From Deltaproteobacteria bacterium UBA1386 (GTDB lineage: Bacteria > Desulfobacterota > Syntrophorhabdia > Syntrophorhabdales > Syntrophorhabdaceae): a stretch of DNA of 61,672 nt. The DNA lies in contig DBQU01000026.1 of NCBI GenBank assembly GCA_002305765.1, positions 1 to 61,672 on the forward strand, written 5' to 3'. Below the pieces are notes generated by a model that was given only the letters and a program-made list of their open reading frames with translations, ran no database searches and had not been told where the DNA came from. This document shows, one piece after another, positions 8,714 to 17,454 of the stretch (positions are counted from its first letter, which is position 1; each line of letters starts with the position of its first letter). The translations under genes were made by a program, and so were the position numbers.

Positions 8714-9517
8714 TTACCGGTTTTCCGTGGTTATCACGACCCGCCAGTAGCTGTCGTAGAAGGGAAGGGTCTTCCAGACGGCCGATTTCTTCACGACCTT
8801 TTCCGAACCGGGTTTGACGTATCGATAGATTGCCGTCCCTTCCTTCTCTTTGACTATGCGTGTACCCATTTCGCGCAGTTCATGGAAACCTTTATATTCC
8901 GTGCTCTTCAGAACGTTGAGCCGGGTCTGGGAGGGGTCGGAAGCGTAGATGTTGGTGCCGTCGGGCTGGAGTATGACGATGCCCGTGCCTGCGCCGAGTT
9001 TCATGTCCTTCAGGCATTCCCGCACCATGACGTCCGGGGATATCAACAGACTTACAGAGCCGGCAAACTCTTTCTTCCGATTGAATACGGGATAGTGGAA
9101 GGCTATGCCCTGCAGTCCTTCGACCGCGGTGAAGAGTTCGCTGAACAGGGGCTTGCGGGTCTTATGGATGCGGTTCACGATGGCCTGGTCACCGAGGTTT
9201 GAACCTTCATGCTTGCGGTATTTCTCGGGCTCGACGATCTCCATGATGCCCTTTGCGTTGATGAAGGCGCAATCGATGGAGTAACCTTTGCCGGCGCAGA
9301 GATCATGCACGGCCTTTCTCATGTCGGCACCGGGCGCGAGGCCCTCTCCGATCGCCTTCGCCGCCCTCGAAAGGTCGGAATCGATCTTCCCCAAGACTGA
9401 TGCCGTCCTGTTCGTCACTTCGTCAAGCACGGCCTTTGCAGGGTCCGCTGCGAGACAGGCAAGAGAGAAAAAGGTGACCAGAACGGCCACGGATATGCCC
9501 AGGACCACTTTCTTCAT
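8714..9517 (-). CDS. Exported Cache-domain sensor-like protein
   Basis: A 267-residue protein with a signal peptide (about 1-23, ending CLA) and a body resembling the periplasmic Cache sensing domain: a long N-terminal helix, then FHYPVFNRKKEFAGSVSLLI and GTGIVILQPDGTNIYASD strands. No HAMP, kinase or methyl-accepting region follows, so it is a stand-alone ligand-binding protein, possibly a partner of a separate sensor. The ATG at 9517 is preferred: GGAGG lies six bases upstream, whereas the ATG at 9523 directly abuts that GGAGG. It follows the HNH gene with a gap of 14 bases. Confidence 0.7.
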   Translation of the reverse strand: MKKVVLGISVAVLVTFFSLACLAADPAKAVLDEVTNRTASVLGKIDSDLSRAAKAIGEGLAPGADMRKAVHDLCAGKGYSIDCAFINAKGIMEIVEPEKYRKHEGSNLGDQAIVNRIHKTRKPLFSELFTAVEGLQGIAFHYPVFNRKKEFAGSVSLLISPDVMVRECLKDMKLGAGTGIVILQPDGTNIYASDPSQTRLNVLKSTEYKGFHELREMGTRIVKEKEGTAIYRYVKPGSEKVVKKSAVWKTLPFYDSYWRVVITTENR

Positions 9518-9531
9518 TTCCATCCTCCTTC

Positions 9532-9873
9532 TCACTCTTTTCCTTCCTCTTCGTCGGCGAAAAAGTTCCTGCCATGGACGTCGTCATGACAATAGGTGCA
9601 GAGATTTTCCCAGTTCGACCCGTCGGGCGGGTTGTTGTTGTGGTTCCCGTCCTTGTGATGCACAGTGAGGAGGTGCCTGTCGGTGTGGTCGAATTCCCTG
9701 CCGCACCTCGCGCACATGAGGCCGTGCATCTTCAGCGATTGCTCGCGGTACTGTTCGTTCTTGACGTTCCTGTCCCGAGTGATCTCTTTGACGATATCCC
9801 CGATGGACCCCGTGATCTCCTTCTTCACCGGCCGGTTCGACCTGCGCACTGTGAATGCTCTGCGTTTCATCAT
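9532..9873 (-). CDS. HNH nuclease family protein (YajD-like)
   Basis: A 113-residue protein with a zinc-binding CARC...CTYC pair and the HNH core HHKDGNHNNNP, as in the small YajD-type HNH family. A nuclease role is predicted; biological target unknown. AGGTG precedes the start. The Cache-domain gene lies immediately downstream, but the pairing does not suggest a shared pathway. Confidence 0.8.
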   Translation of the reverse strand: MMKRRAFTVRRSNRPVKKEITGSIGDIVKEITRDRNVKNEQYREQSLKMHGLMCARCGREFDHTDRHLLTVHHKDGNHNNNPPDGSNWENLCTYCHDDVHGRNFFADEEEGKE

Positions 9874-10054
9874 TTTTCACCTGGACTCGCCCACGGGTCT
9901 GCGCTTCGCGCAATCAGGCACACGGGCACATGAGGAAGAGTCTTGTTGACCTGTCTCGTTGTCATCCGGACCATACACATCAACATATTGTACCTTTTTT
10001 TCATGAAAAGGCCATAATGGTCTGTTGTTCTTACCCCGTCCGCCCGTTTGCGCG

Positions 10055-11056
10055 TCAGCGCAGACCCGTATGCCCGTCCGCCCTCAGGGCCTTTGCGATG
10101 TCCTCCACCAGCGGTTTGGAACCGACGTAGAGGGCCGTTCTTTGGTGGTGGTCATTCGGCTCTATGTCGAGGATCGGGGTGCCGCGCTCGTCCACCGCGT
10201 GACCTCCCGCCTCCCTGCACATGAAGGCCACCACGGATGCCTCGTACATGAGGCGAAGCTTGCCTTCGGGCCTTAGCTTCTTCGGGTCGGGGTGGTTGAC
10301 GATGGCGGGATACATGAACATCCCTCCCCGCGTGAGGATGCGGTGGAAGTCGCCCGCAAGGGCCCCGAGATAGCGGAAAGTGTACCGTCTTTCATTCCGT
10401 CGCACCCATTCACGAACCTCTTTCCGGTACGTGTAGCGGTTCGTGGCATTGAAGGAGAGCTCCCAGGTGTCCGGGGTATCGGGCAGCATTATCCTGACTG
10501 GTTTGACATAGTTCATGGTCTCGTCGATATGGAAGCGCCAGGTACCAGCCTCCCGGAAGGCGATCGTCAGGGACCCGGTGGGGATAACGAACATGCCGGC
10601 GGCGATATAATCCTTTCCCGCCCTCAGGTGAAAGTCCTCGGGACCGTCGAGGTTGCGCTTCGCTATCCCGAAGAGAAAACCCACAGGAAGCCCGTGGGCA
10701 ACGTTGGACGAACCGTCGAGAGGATCGAAATAGATGAAGTATCGCCCGCCTTCCTCGTCGAGAGGGATGATGTCCTTCGATTCCTCACTGACGGCGCGTA
10801 TGACGCGGCCTGTCGTCTTCAGGTAATGGATGATGATCTCGTGGGCGATATCATCCATCTGCATCACGTCTTCTCCCTGGACGTTCACCCTGTCGGTGCA
10901 CCCGAGGTTTCCCTTCAGGGCACCCGTGATATAGTAATGCTCGATACGCTTTGCCGCGCTGATGATGGCGTCCATAAGGATGAGGAAGTGATAGGTCCGA
11001 TTGTGCCTTTCCTGGTGGCGAAGCAGAAAATTCATGAATGTCTGTTCCAGTTGCAT
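10055..11056 (-). CDS. fbp: Class I fructose-1,6-bisphosphatase
   Basis: Hydrolyses fructose-1,6-bisphosphate to fructose-6-phosphate in gluconeogenesis. The 333-residue length is typical of FBPase I. The metal/phosphate signature DPLDGSSNV is present near residue 127, with an upstream EE/SEE acidic motif and the C-terminal catalytic stretch RLMYEASVVAFMCREAGG. GAGGT precedes the ATG at 11056. Gluconeogenesis fits growth on acetyl-CoA-yielding substrates. Confidence 0.93.
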   Translation of the reverse strand: MQLEQTFMNFLLRHQERHNRTYHFLILMDAIISAAKRIEHYYITGALKGNLGCTDRVNVQGEDVMQMDDIAHEIIIHYLKTTGRVIRAVSEESKDIIPLDEEGGRYFIYFDPLDGSSNVAHGLPVGFLFGIAKRNLDGPEDFHLRAGKDYIAAGMFVIPTGSLTIAFREAGTWRFHIDETMNYVKPVRIMLPDTPDTWELSFNATNRYTYRKEVREWVRRNERRYTFRYLGALAGDFHRILTRGGMFMYPAIVNHPDPKKLRPEGKLRLMYEASVVAFMCREAGGHAVDERGTPILDIEPNDHHQRTALYVGSKPLVEDIAKALRADGHTGLR

Positions 11057-11166
11057 GCGTACCTCTTTTTGCCGTAATTTGCCGGATGCGGCAGATACCT
11101 GTGAAGTATAAGTGCTTTCGGGCGGTCAAGTCAAAAGATAACGAAGCAGAAAAACCGTCTTTATCC

Positions 11167-11195
11167 TTGAACCCTTGGTCATAGTTGGCTATTAT
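11167..11195 (+). promoter_or_regulatory. Sigma-70-type promoter for the serine hydrolase gene
   Basis: TTGAAC, 17 bases, TATTAT. The predicted start near 11202 leaves a leader of about 50 bases to the ATG at 11252. Confidence 0.5.
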
Positions 11196-11251
11196 CGTTC
11201 TGTCCGGAAGAGTGGTCACCGGAATTCGTCCCAACGAAAGGGGGTTGTTCG

Positions 11252-12481
11252 ATGATGAAAAAGGGTCAGGCACCGTTTATGCTGTGTTGCTTCGTTTGCA
11301 TCGCCGTTCTTTTGATCCTGACGGCCGGGGACGTTCGTGCCCAGAGGGTCCTGTATGAGAAGCCGAAGATGACGAAAGGCCCTGGCTCACTGGAAGTCGT
11401 TCTCGAACCGTACCTCGACAAATACGATCTGCCGGCGCTTGGCGCTGCCGTTGTCAGGGACGGGAAGATCCTGGCGATGGGGGTGGTCGGCACAAGGGCG
11501 GCAGGACAACAGATCCCGGTGACGACGGGGGACCGTTTTCACATCGGCTCCGATACGAAGGCAATGACGGCTCTCCTTGCGGCGATATACGTGGACGCGG
11601 GCAAGCTTCGCTGGAATTCGACGGTGGAGGAGGTATTCCCGGAGTTGAAAAAAAACCTCGCTGCCGGCTGGGGCCAGGTGTCGCTGGAGGGACTCCTTTC
11701 CCATACCAGCGGGATACCTGCCGATGATGAAAGATTCGGCAAGCTCCTCGAAGGGTCCCTTGAACAGGGGGATCTGGACCTCAGGGAACTGCGCTACTGG
11801 ATGTTGTCGAGGTTCCTGACGCAACCTGTGGCGGCCGCGCCCCGGAAGCAGTTCGCGTATTCCAACATGGGGTACATGATAGCCGGGGCCATGATAGAAC
11901 GTGCGGTCGGCAGATCGTGGGAAGAGCTTATGCTCGAGAAGGTATTCGTCCCCTTGAGGCTTCGCAGCGCCGGTTTCGGTCCTCAGTCGACGGTGGGAAC
12001 GGTGGACGCCCCGCTCCCGCACAAGATCGTTGACGGCAAGGCAAAGCCCATGCTTGCCGGGCCGAACGCCGACAACCCTCTCGTTCTGGGACCGGCCGGC
12101 ACAGTGCACATGTCCCTGCAGGATTTTGCCAGGTGGGCCATCTGGAACCTGGGAAAAGGCAAACGCGGCCCCGGTCTTGTCCGTTCCGAAACGCTCGCCA
12201 AATTGACTACCCCCGTAATCGACATTCCCCCGGGGAAGGACGCCGCCCCCGGGACGCCCTCGGGGGGACGTTACGCGCTTGGCTGGGGGGAAAGGGAATA
12301 TTCCTGGGCAAGAGGCCCCTTTCTCACTCACGCCGGATCGAACGGCATGAACCTTGCCCATATCATCCTTGATCTAAAGACCGATTTCGGGATGGTCCTT
12401 ATGACGAACATCGGCGGCAAGAAGGCCGACGAGGCCTTAAGAGGCCTGGCCGAGGAACTCTACAGGAGATACGGGAAGTAG
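11252..12481 (+). CDS. Exported serine hydrolase (beta-lactamase / EstB-type esterase family)
   Basis: A 409-residue protein with an N-terminal signal (about 8-28) and a class C beta-lactamase-like fold. The nucleophile motif SDTK is near residue 97, the YSN tyrosine motif near 206, and HAGSNG replaces the KTG box near 364. This HxG variant is usual for esterases and DD-peptidase-like members rather than true beta-lactamases. GGGGG lies upstream of the ATG at 11252. Substrate unknown; antibiotic resistance should not be inferred. Confidence 0.85.
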   Translation: MMKKGQAPFMLCCFVCIAVLLILTAGDVRAQRVLYEKPKMTKGPGSLEVVLEPYLDKYDLPALGAAVVRDGKILAMGVVGTRAAGQQIPVTTGDRFHIGSDTKAMTALLAAIYVDAGKLRWNSTVEEVFPELKKNLAAGWGQVSLEGLLSHTSGIPADDERFGKLLEGSLEQGDLDLRELRYWMLSRFLTQPVAAAPRKQFAYSNMGYMIAGAMIERAVGRSWEELMLEKVFVPLRLRSAGFGPQSTVGTVDAPLPHKIVDGKAKPMLAGPNADNPLVLGPAGTVHMSLQDFARWAIWNLGKGKRGPGLVRSETLAKLTTPVIDIPPGKDAAPGTPSGGRYALGWGEREYSWARGPFLTHAGSNGMNLAHIILDLKTDFGMVLMTNIGGKKADEALRGLAEELYRRYGK

Positions 12482-12488
12482 GCAACCG

Positions 12489-12592
12489 AAAGACCGTTGC
12501 GGGTTCCGGGTTGCGCGTTGCGGGTCAAAGACCAGAGGAAGAAGGAGGGTGCAGGTACCGGCCCTTTCCGCGAAACCCGGGAGCTGTTCTTA
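12489..12592. repeat. Word-type inverted repeat B (GGGTTGCG/GGGTTCCG)
   Basis: The left arm begins AAAGACCGTT and continues with GCGGGTTCCGGGTTGCGCG. The right arm near 12568-12592 reads as CCCGGGTTTCGCGGAAAGG on the opposite strand, a weaker match. It fills the spacer between two convergent genes. Confidence 0.4.
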
Positions 12593-13483
12593 CGGGTTAT
12601 AGGTCAGCGTTACCGTTCTCTTGTTGTTTGATCTGTTCGAGTCCCTGATGCGGCCGTTGTAATCAAGGGTGACCTCCACTATGTAGGCGTGCCCGGGATC
12701 AAGCTTGATCCCGTCGGGTCCCGAGTTTGGCCAGGCGAAGATGAGATGAGTCGTACCTCCACCCGGGAATGCTCCGCCCGAAGGAAGGGTGCTGCCTTTC
12801 TTCAAGATACCCGAGGGGTCCATGTCCCTGAGGAATATCGTTTTGTTCAGTCCGTTGTCGACCTTTACCCGGACATAGGAGCTGTGGAAATCCTGATCAG
12901 GAATGGGGTCATCGCTGTTGTGCATCCTGAGCACGATCCGCCCTTCCTGGTTCAGCGCCACGCTGTCAAGGACAAGGTCCGAAGCGTCAGGGGGTTTCGA
13001 GGCCACAAAGGTCATTTGATGCCGGTTGTTGACGGGATTCTCATCACCCGCCTGCAAGCCTTCGGTGATGATGATAATACCAAGCTTATAGGTGCCCGGA
13101 TAGGGTATCGTGATGGTCTTTGATATCTTCACTTCCGCGCCGGGAGCCAGGGCTGGAATGTTGTTTGCGTACCACGGTATTATGCGGTTGGTGTAGTCGG
13201 GATGTGTGTCCATGTTCCCGAGGTCCATGGCGAGAGAACAGACCTTCGGGAGTGCTCCGGGACCGGCATTCTTTACGGTGACCTCAATGGTGATCATGTC
13301 TTTCCTGGCTCTCGGATGCTCCGGGGTTATCCTGACATTGGACACCACCAGGTCGGCCGTCAGTTTCTTCCGCGCTATCTTCGGGACCGGTGACACCTTG
13401 ACCGGCTGCGCATCAGCGGTCTCGGAAATAATGACGGCGGCGAGCATCAAGAGGCAGAAGCAGAAGATTCCGGATCGTTTCAT
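12590..13483 (-). CDS. Secreted CARDB/APHP-type domain protein
   Basis: A 297-residue protein with a signal peptide (about 5-24). Two Ig-like CARDB-type modules follow: residues about 38-150 with DLVVSNVRITPEHP and GPGALPKV, and 165-290 with SDLVLDSVALNQEGRIVLRMHN and a C-terminal VTLDYNGRIRDSNRSNNKRTV. Such domains are extracellular adhesion or scaffold units. The ATG at 13483 is preceded by GGGGGA and starts the signal peptide, so the longer frame to 13525 is rejected. No enzymatic motif is visible. Confidence 0.75.
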   Translation of the reverse strand: MKRSGIFCFCLLMLAAVIISETADAQPVKVSPVPKIARKKLTADLVVSNVRITPEHPRARKDMITIEVTVKNAGPGALPKVCSLAMDLGNMDTHPDYTNRIIPWYANNIPALAPGAEVKISKTITIPYPGTYKLGIIIITEGLQAGDENPVNNRHQMTFVASKPPDASDLVLDSVALNQEGRIVLRMHNSDDPIPDQDFHSSYVRVKVDNGLNKTIFLRDMDPSGILKKGSTLPSGGAFPGGGTTHLIFAWPNSGPDGIKLDPGHAYIVEVTLDYNGRIRDSNRSNNKRTVTLTYNP

Positions 13484-13580
13484 ATCGTCCCCCTCTGTTC
13501 TTGTTCTTAGTGTTCTTGTTCTCAATTCTCACCGTCTTTTGTGTCGCCGTCAAGTCCTTTCAGGAGAGGACAGGAGCCGG

Positions 13581-13617
13581 GGGATTGAGAAGGGCCTGCG
13601 CCCTTGCTTTCAATCCC
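13581..13617. repeat. Long hairpin in a divergent spacer
   Basis: GGGATTGA and TCAATCCC form an outer 8-bp stem around an inner AAGGGC/GCCCTT stem. It lies in the 312-base spacer 13484-13795 upstream of two diverging genes and has no U run, so it is not a simple terminator. The rest of that spacer shows only a T-rich tract near 13660-13690. Confidence 0.4.
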
Positions 13618-13795
13618 TGTGCTCTCCGGGCCTTCAGTTCCTTCCTGTTGAAATTAGAGGTGTTTTTTTCAATGTTTTTGTGGTAGTATGCTGAAAGCTA
13701 CTTAAATCCTCTCAGCTTTGCCATGATCCAACAAGAAAAGAATGGTCGAATGCCGGGCGGGCAGAAGCGGCGCAATATTATTTTACGGAGAGTAC

Positions 13796-15007
13796 ATGCA
13801 GGAAACGAGATTTGAAAAGTTACATCTGTCCAAAATGGTGCAAAAGGCCCTGGATACGATGGGGTTCAGCGAACTGAGCCCGATCCAGGAGCAATCGATA
13901 CCCCTTGTCCTCGAAGGCATGGACATCATCGGCCAGGCGCAGACCGGCACGGGGAAGACGGCCGCCTTCGGCATTCCCCTCATCGAGCTCCTCGACGCGA
14001 GAACAAGGCAGACCGACGCCCTTATCCTCTGCCCGACGCGCGAGCTGGCGGTTCAGGTCGCGGGTGAACTGAGAAAGCTGGCGCGGTACAGGAAGGACAT
14101 CATCATTGTTCCCGTCTACGGGGGACAATCCATCCGGACCCAGATCACGAGCCTGAAAAAAGGAGTCCATATCGTTGTGGGGACACCGGGCAGGATGATC
14201 GACCACATGCGGCGAAGGACGATCAAGCTGGGAACCGTTACGAAGGTCGTTCTCGACGAGGCCGACGAGATGCTGAACATGGGTTTCCTCGAAGATATCG
14301 AGACCATCCTCGACGCGACATCCCCGAACAGGCAGACCCTTCTCTTCTCCGCCACCATGCCGGAGAGCATCCGGAGGCTCGCAGCAAAATACCAGAAGAA
14401 TCCTTCCGTCGTGAGAGTTGTCGGTGAAGAGCTGACCGTGGCGGAGGTTGATCAGAGTTATATCGAGGTGCGGCCCGGCAGGAAGCTCAACCTTCTCCGG
14501 AAAGTCGTCGATACCTACAATTTCTCTTCGTCTCTCGTGTTCTGCAACACGAAACGATGTGTCGACCAGGTTGCCCGCGATCTCAAGGCCCTGGGTTATG
14601 ACACGGAGGCCATCCACGGCGACCTGGCGCAGTCGCAGAGGGACCGGGTGATGTCGAAGTTCCGGAAAGGCCATTCCACCATTCTCGTGGCCACCGATGT
14701 CGCGGCCCGCGGCATAGATGTGAGCGGGGTCGAGGCGGTGATCAACTACGATGTCCCGCGCGATGATGAGTATTACGTCCATAGGATAGGCAGGACCGCG
14801 AGGATGGGAAAGAAGGGACACGCCTTCACCCTGGTGCTTCCCACGGAGATGGGCAAGCTTCGGGACATACAGGCCTACGCGAAGACGGAGATAAAGCGCC
14901 ACGCCCCTTTGTCCCCCGAGGATGAGTTCGCCATGGCGGTAAAGATAGTGAGCAGGCGGCGGACCACGTACAGGCTGTCGGGAAGGGGACACTTGAGAAG
15001 GTCCTGA
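13796..15007 (+). CDS. DEAD-box ATP-dependent RNA helicase
   Basis: A 403-residue RNA-unwinding ATPase with all core motifs: Q motif (FSELSPIQEQSIP), motif I AQTGTGKT, Ia PTRELAVQV, motif II VLDEADEM, motif III SAT, IV LVFCNTK, V ATDVAARGID and VI HRIGRTAR. The C-terminal extension after motif VI is short, unlike the long RNA-binding tails of DeaD/CsdA, so it is closer to RhlE/RhlB-size enzymes. The ATG at 13796 follows ACGGAG; the longer frame is rejected. The PC4-like gene follows 19 bases later and may be co-transcribed. Confidence 0.92.
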   Translation: MQETRFEKLHLSKMVQKALDTMGFSELSPIQEQSIPLVLEGMDIIGQAQTGTGKTAAFGIPLIELLDARTRQTDALILCPTRELAVQVAGELRKLARYRKDIIIVPVYGGQSIRTQITSLKKGVHIVVGTPGRMIDHMRRRTIKLGTVTKVVLDEADEMLNMGFLEDIETILDATSPNRQTLLFSATMPESIRRLAAKYQKNPSVVRVVGEELTVAEVDQSYIEVRPGRKLNLLRKVVDTYNFSSSLVFCNTKRCVDQVARDLKALGYDTEAIHGDLAQSQRDRVMSKFRKGHSTILVATDVAARGIDVSGVEAVINYDVPRDDEYYVHRIGRTARMGKKGHAFTLVLPTEMGKLRDIQAYAKTEIKRHAPLSPEDEFAMAVKIVSRRRTTYRLSGRGHLRRS

Positions 15008-15026
15008 TGAAGGAGAGGGGGATACC

Positions 15027-15263
15027 ATGTTGGTAGGGAAGCTACTCACGGGCAACCGCGAGCGTCTTGTTGTAGAGGTTCTCGACAAATACAAGGGCAC
15101 GAGATCCATCGATTGCAGGATCTACAAGGTGTTGAGCGATGGCGAGCTGATGGCCACGGCGGACGGTGTGACCATAAGCCCCGATCAGGTCGGAAGCCTT
15201 GTCGATCTCCTGAAGGAAGCCGTGAAGAAGGCCCGTGAGAAAGAAGAGATCGCCCGGAGCTGA
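15027..15263 (+). CDS. Small PC4/p15-like nucleic-acid-binding protein
   Basis: A 78-residue protein whose order of elements resembles the PC4 transcriptional-coactivator fold: a basic N-terminus, YKGTRSIDCRIY strand pair, a GELMATADGVTISPDQ turn, then a long helix. PC4-like proteins bind single-stranded DNA or RNA, which would suit its place directly behind an RNA helicase. GGAGAGGGGG precedes the ATG. The assignment rests on general pattern, not on a diagnostic motif. Confidence 0.5.
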   Translation: MLVGKLLTGNRERLVVEVLDKYKGTRSIDCRIYKVLSDGELMATADGVTISPDQVGSLVDLLKEAVKKAREKEEIARS

Positions 15264-15282
15264 TCATTCGATGGATGATCAG
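15260..15282 (+). terminator. Hairpin overlapping the stop of the PC4-like gene
   Basis: CTGATCAT and ATGATCAG form a perfect 8-bp stem with a 7-base loop. There is no following T run, so termination is uncertain. The remaining spacer to 15537 shows no gene that I can support. Confidence 0.35.
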
Positions 15283-15537
15283 GGATACGCGAGGCGCGAG
15301 AAGAACCCTGCGTGACGATTGCCCGGCAGGCAAAGAAGGGCATCGAGGAGTGGGATAGTCCGGTCTCACAGGCTTGCCATATTCCTTGGCGGCAGTCCGA
15401 ACAAGGGAGCCTCCTTACGGGTTCTGTTTTCGGCAGGGAAATAAGTACTGAGGCCCAGGACGCGAGGGCGCGGGGAACGATGCCTTTCCGGGTCGTTCAA
15501 GGCGGGCCGTCAAACGTGGAACCTGGCGCGCGGCGCC

Positions 15538-16647
15538 CTAGGTCCTCCGCAGTTCCGTGAAGATGTCCCGGTATTGTATTTCCTTGTTGGAGAGTCGTGT
15601 GAGCGCGCGGATGACCCGGGCCTTCTTGTAGAAGAATGACGGCGACGCGTAGAAGATGTCGAAGCACCATCGCGCATAGCCGTAGTCCTTCGTAATGCGC
15701 TTCCTCACTTCTTTTGTGTATCTTTGAGATAAACGACCCTTCTCACGGAATTCCTCAAGGACCGTCTCGGCGGCAATGGTCGCACTCAGCACAGCGTAGT
15801 ATATCCCCTCTCCGCTGAAGGGATCGACGAGGTGGGCGGAATCTCCTACGAGACATATCCTGTGCGTGTTCATGGACTCCGAGTCTCTGCAGAAGGGTAT
15901 GAACCAACCCCTGCGCTCACCCTCGTCCGCCTCTTTCAGGAAATCGAAGCGATCCCTGAACTGTCGGTACAGGGAGATGAGACCGGGCATGCGTCCGCGG
16001 GTGGTACCTATGCCCACGGAGAAATGGTCCTTCTTCGGAAAGACCCAACCGTATCCCCTGGGTACGAAACCGAAACCGAACACCGCCCTGTCACCGTGCT
16101 CCTCAAGGACACTCTTGTCACGGGGATAGACCTCCGCCTCCAGGGCAACGCCGCCATAGGCTCTCCCAAGCCCGGCACTGCGGGCGACGACGCTTCGCGC
16201 GCCATCGGCGCCGATGACGACGGGAGCGGAGATCTCATCACCGTTTTCGGTAACGACCATTACGTTTTTCGTGGATTCGCGAACAGAGACGACCTTAGTC
16301 TTTTCGGCGAGGACCGCTCCGGCATCGACCGCCCGCCTGACGAGATGGTGGTCGAATTCCCTGCGGGACACCATGTCGACCGCCATGCCGTCGGGATACC
16401 AGGTGTGGTCTTCCGGTTCATCGCGGCTAAGGAAGGTTATTCCCCCCACCGTCCGCTCGACCACTATGCTGTGGTCGAAGTCCAGCAGGCGCCGTATAGC
16501 CGGAGTGACGCCGCCTCCGCACACCTTGTTCCTGGGAAAGGATTCCTTTTCGATGAGGAGGGTCTTGAATCCCTCGAGCGCGCTCCTCCGGGCAAATGTT
16601 GCCCCGCCCGGTCCGGCGCCAACGATCACGCAATCGTATCGATCCAT
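15538..16647 (-). CDS. FAD-dependent oxidoreductase, geranylgeranyl-reductase family
   Basis: A 369-residue flavoprotein. The N-terminal dinucleotide motif VIVGAGPGGATFA is followed by EKESFPRNKVCGGGVTP, the segment characteristic of geranylgeranyl reductases. The GDSAHLVDPFSGEGIYYA segment near residue 282 contacts FAD. Family members saturate isoprenoid chains of lipids or quinones, or act on other alkenes. The ATG at 16647 is preferred to an upstream TTG; no clear ribosome-binding site is visible. Physiological substrate unknown. Confidence 0.8.
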   Translation of the reverse strand: MDRYDCVIVGAGPGGATFARRSALEGFKTLLIEKESFPRNKVCGGGVTPAIRRLLDFDHSIVVERTVGGITFLSRDEPEDHTWYPDGMAVDMVSRREFDHHLVRRAVDAGAVLAEKTKVVSVRESTKNVMVVTENGDEISAPVVIGADGARSVVARSAGLGRAYGGVALEAEVYPRDKSVLEEHGDRAVFGFGFVPRGYGWVFPKKDHFSVGIGTTRGRMPGLISLYRQFRDRFDFLKEADEGERRGWFIPFCRDSESMNTHRICLVGDSAHLVDPFSGEGIYYAVLSATIAAETVLEEFREKGRLSQRYTKEVRKRITKDYGYARWCFDIFYASPSFFYKKARVIRALTRLSNKEIQYRDIFTELRRT

Positions 16648-16941
16648 AATGAATGACAACTAGCAGTAACGACCCGAAACTATCCCGTTCCTATGCAACG
16701 ATTATAGTGTAACCCACCGTGCTTTTTCAAGAGATTCGTTGGCGCGCGGGCGATGCCGGTCGATCCCGGCCCGGGCCAGCGACATCGGTTGCACGTTCTC
16801 AATACGATGTCGGTCAGATACTGACATATATTGCAGAAATGAAGAATCCCTGACGTATGTGGCAGTAACTTTCTGTCGTATGCGATAGGATACGGTACCC
16901 CTGATTGAGATATAGATATGATAACATTGAGTAATCACCTC
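16648..16941. other. Non-coding upstream region of the aromatic island
   Basis: No coding sequence can be supported. Near 16835-16890 the related words GACGTATG and GTCGTATG occur, which together with 16813-16825 could be activator sites for the sigma-54 promoter at 16942. Confidence 0.3.
16813..16825. promoter_or_regulatory. Candidate enhancer-binding-protein site
   Basis: GTCAGATACTGAC is a perfect 5-3-5 inverted repeat about 115 bases upstream of the sigma-54 promoter, the usual distance for a bacterial enhancer-binding activator. The activator gene is not in this window. Confidence 0.35.
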
Positions 16942-16957
16942 TGGCACAGCCTTTGCT
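16942..16957 (+). promoter_or_regulatory. Sigma-54 (-24/-12) promoter
   Basis: TGGCACAGCCTTTGCT matches the RpoN consensus TGGCAC-R-N4-TTGC-W at every fixed position. The start site would lie near 16969, about 110 bases before the small gene at 17081. It implies activator-dependent expression of that gene and possibly the downstream reductase genes. Confidence 0.8.
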
Positions 16958-17080
16958 TCATTGTATGAAAAGGTGTCGGTTCTGAGGTGCCCCGGTTGTG
17001 TCGGGCAGCAGGACTGGAAGTTGAGGAAGGTAGTTTTTCGGCATGTTTGGATATGCGTTTCGAGCTGACAGGAGGATGTC

Positions 17081-17395
17081 ATGGCAAGAGCGTGGTCACT
17101 TCAAACAGTCACAAACCTGAAGTTCAGAGAGTTGGAAAAGACACTGATCGAGGTCTTCGGCTGCATTCCCGTGGATTACAAACGGGTCATAAAACTCGAT
17201 GTGAGAAGAGGGACTCCGATGGTTCAGCCGGAGTCCATTCTTGGCATCCAGGAAAAGGGCATCGTGGAGATCTTTGGGTGCATGCCTCAGGACAAGCATG
17301 TGATCGACTTTGACGTGGACAGAAAGAAGAAAGTTATCATCACGGTTGTCCGCGAAGAGGGCGATGTTTTCCACCGCAGCGTGCCGTGCGCCTGA
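17081..17395 (+). CDS. Small protein of unknown function with two FGCxP half-repeats
   Basis: I do not recognise this 104-residue protein. AGGAGG sits ideally before the ATG at 17081, so it is very likely translated. It shows an internal duplication: residues about 22-42 read IEVFGCIPVDYKRVIKLDV and residues about 61-80 read VEIFGCMPQDKHVIDFDV, each with one FGC-x-P cysteine. It has no signal peptide or membrane segment. It is first behind the sigma-54 promoter and just upstream of the benzoyl-CoA-reductase-type operon, so a regulatory, assembly or electron-transfer accessory role is conceivable but unproven. Confidence 0.7.
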   Translation: MARAWSLQTVTNLKFRELEKTLIEVFGCIPVDYKRVIKLDVRRGTPMVQPESILGIQEKGIVEIFGCMPQDKHVIDFDVDRKKKVIITVVREEGDVFHRSVPCA

Positions 17396-17421
17396 TTGTG
17401 TGAAAAGCTTCACATAATTGA

Positions 17422-17450
17422 TTGACAAAGGCACCCCGTTCCGTTAGAAT
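17422..17450 (+). promoter_or_regulatory. Sigma-70 promoter for the bcr-type operon
   Basis: TTGACA, 17 bases, TAGAAT. The predicted start near 17457 leaves about 96 bases of leader to the ATG at 17553. It would allow the reductase genes to be transcribed independently of the sigma-54 promoter upstream. Confidence 0.65.
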
Positions 17451-17454
17451 TGTG

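Noticed and set aside
11252..12481. True beta-lactamase / resistance gene
   Set aside because: The HxG in place of KTG and general divergence fit esterase or peptidase-like members of the fold; no resistance claim is justified.
15283..15537. Structured RNA such as RNase P or 6S RNA
   Set aside because: Short resemblances (AGTCCG, GGGAGCC) do not extend to the conserved cores; no support for an RNA gene.
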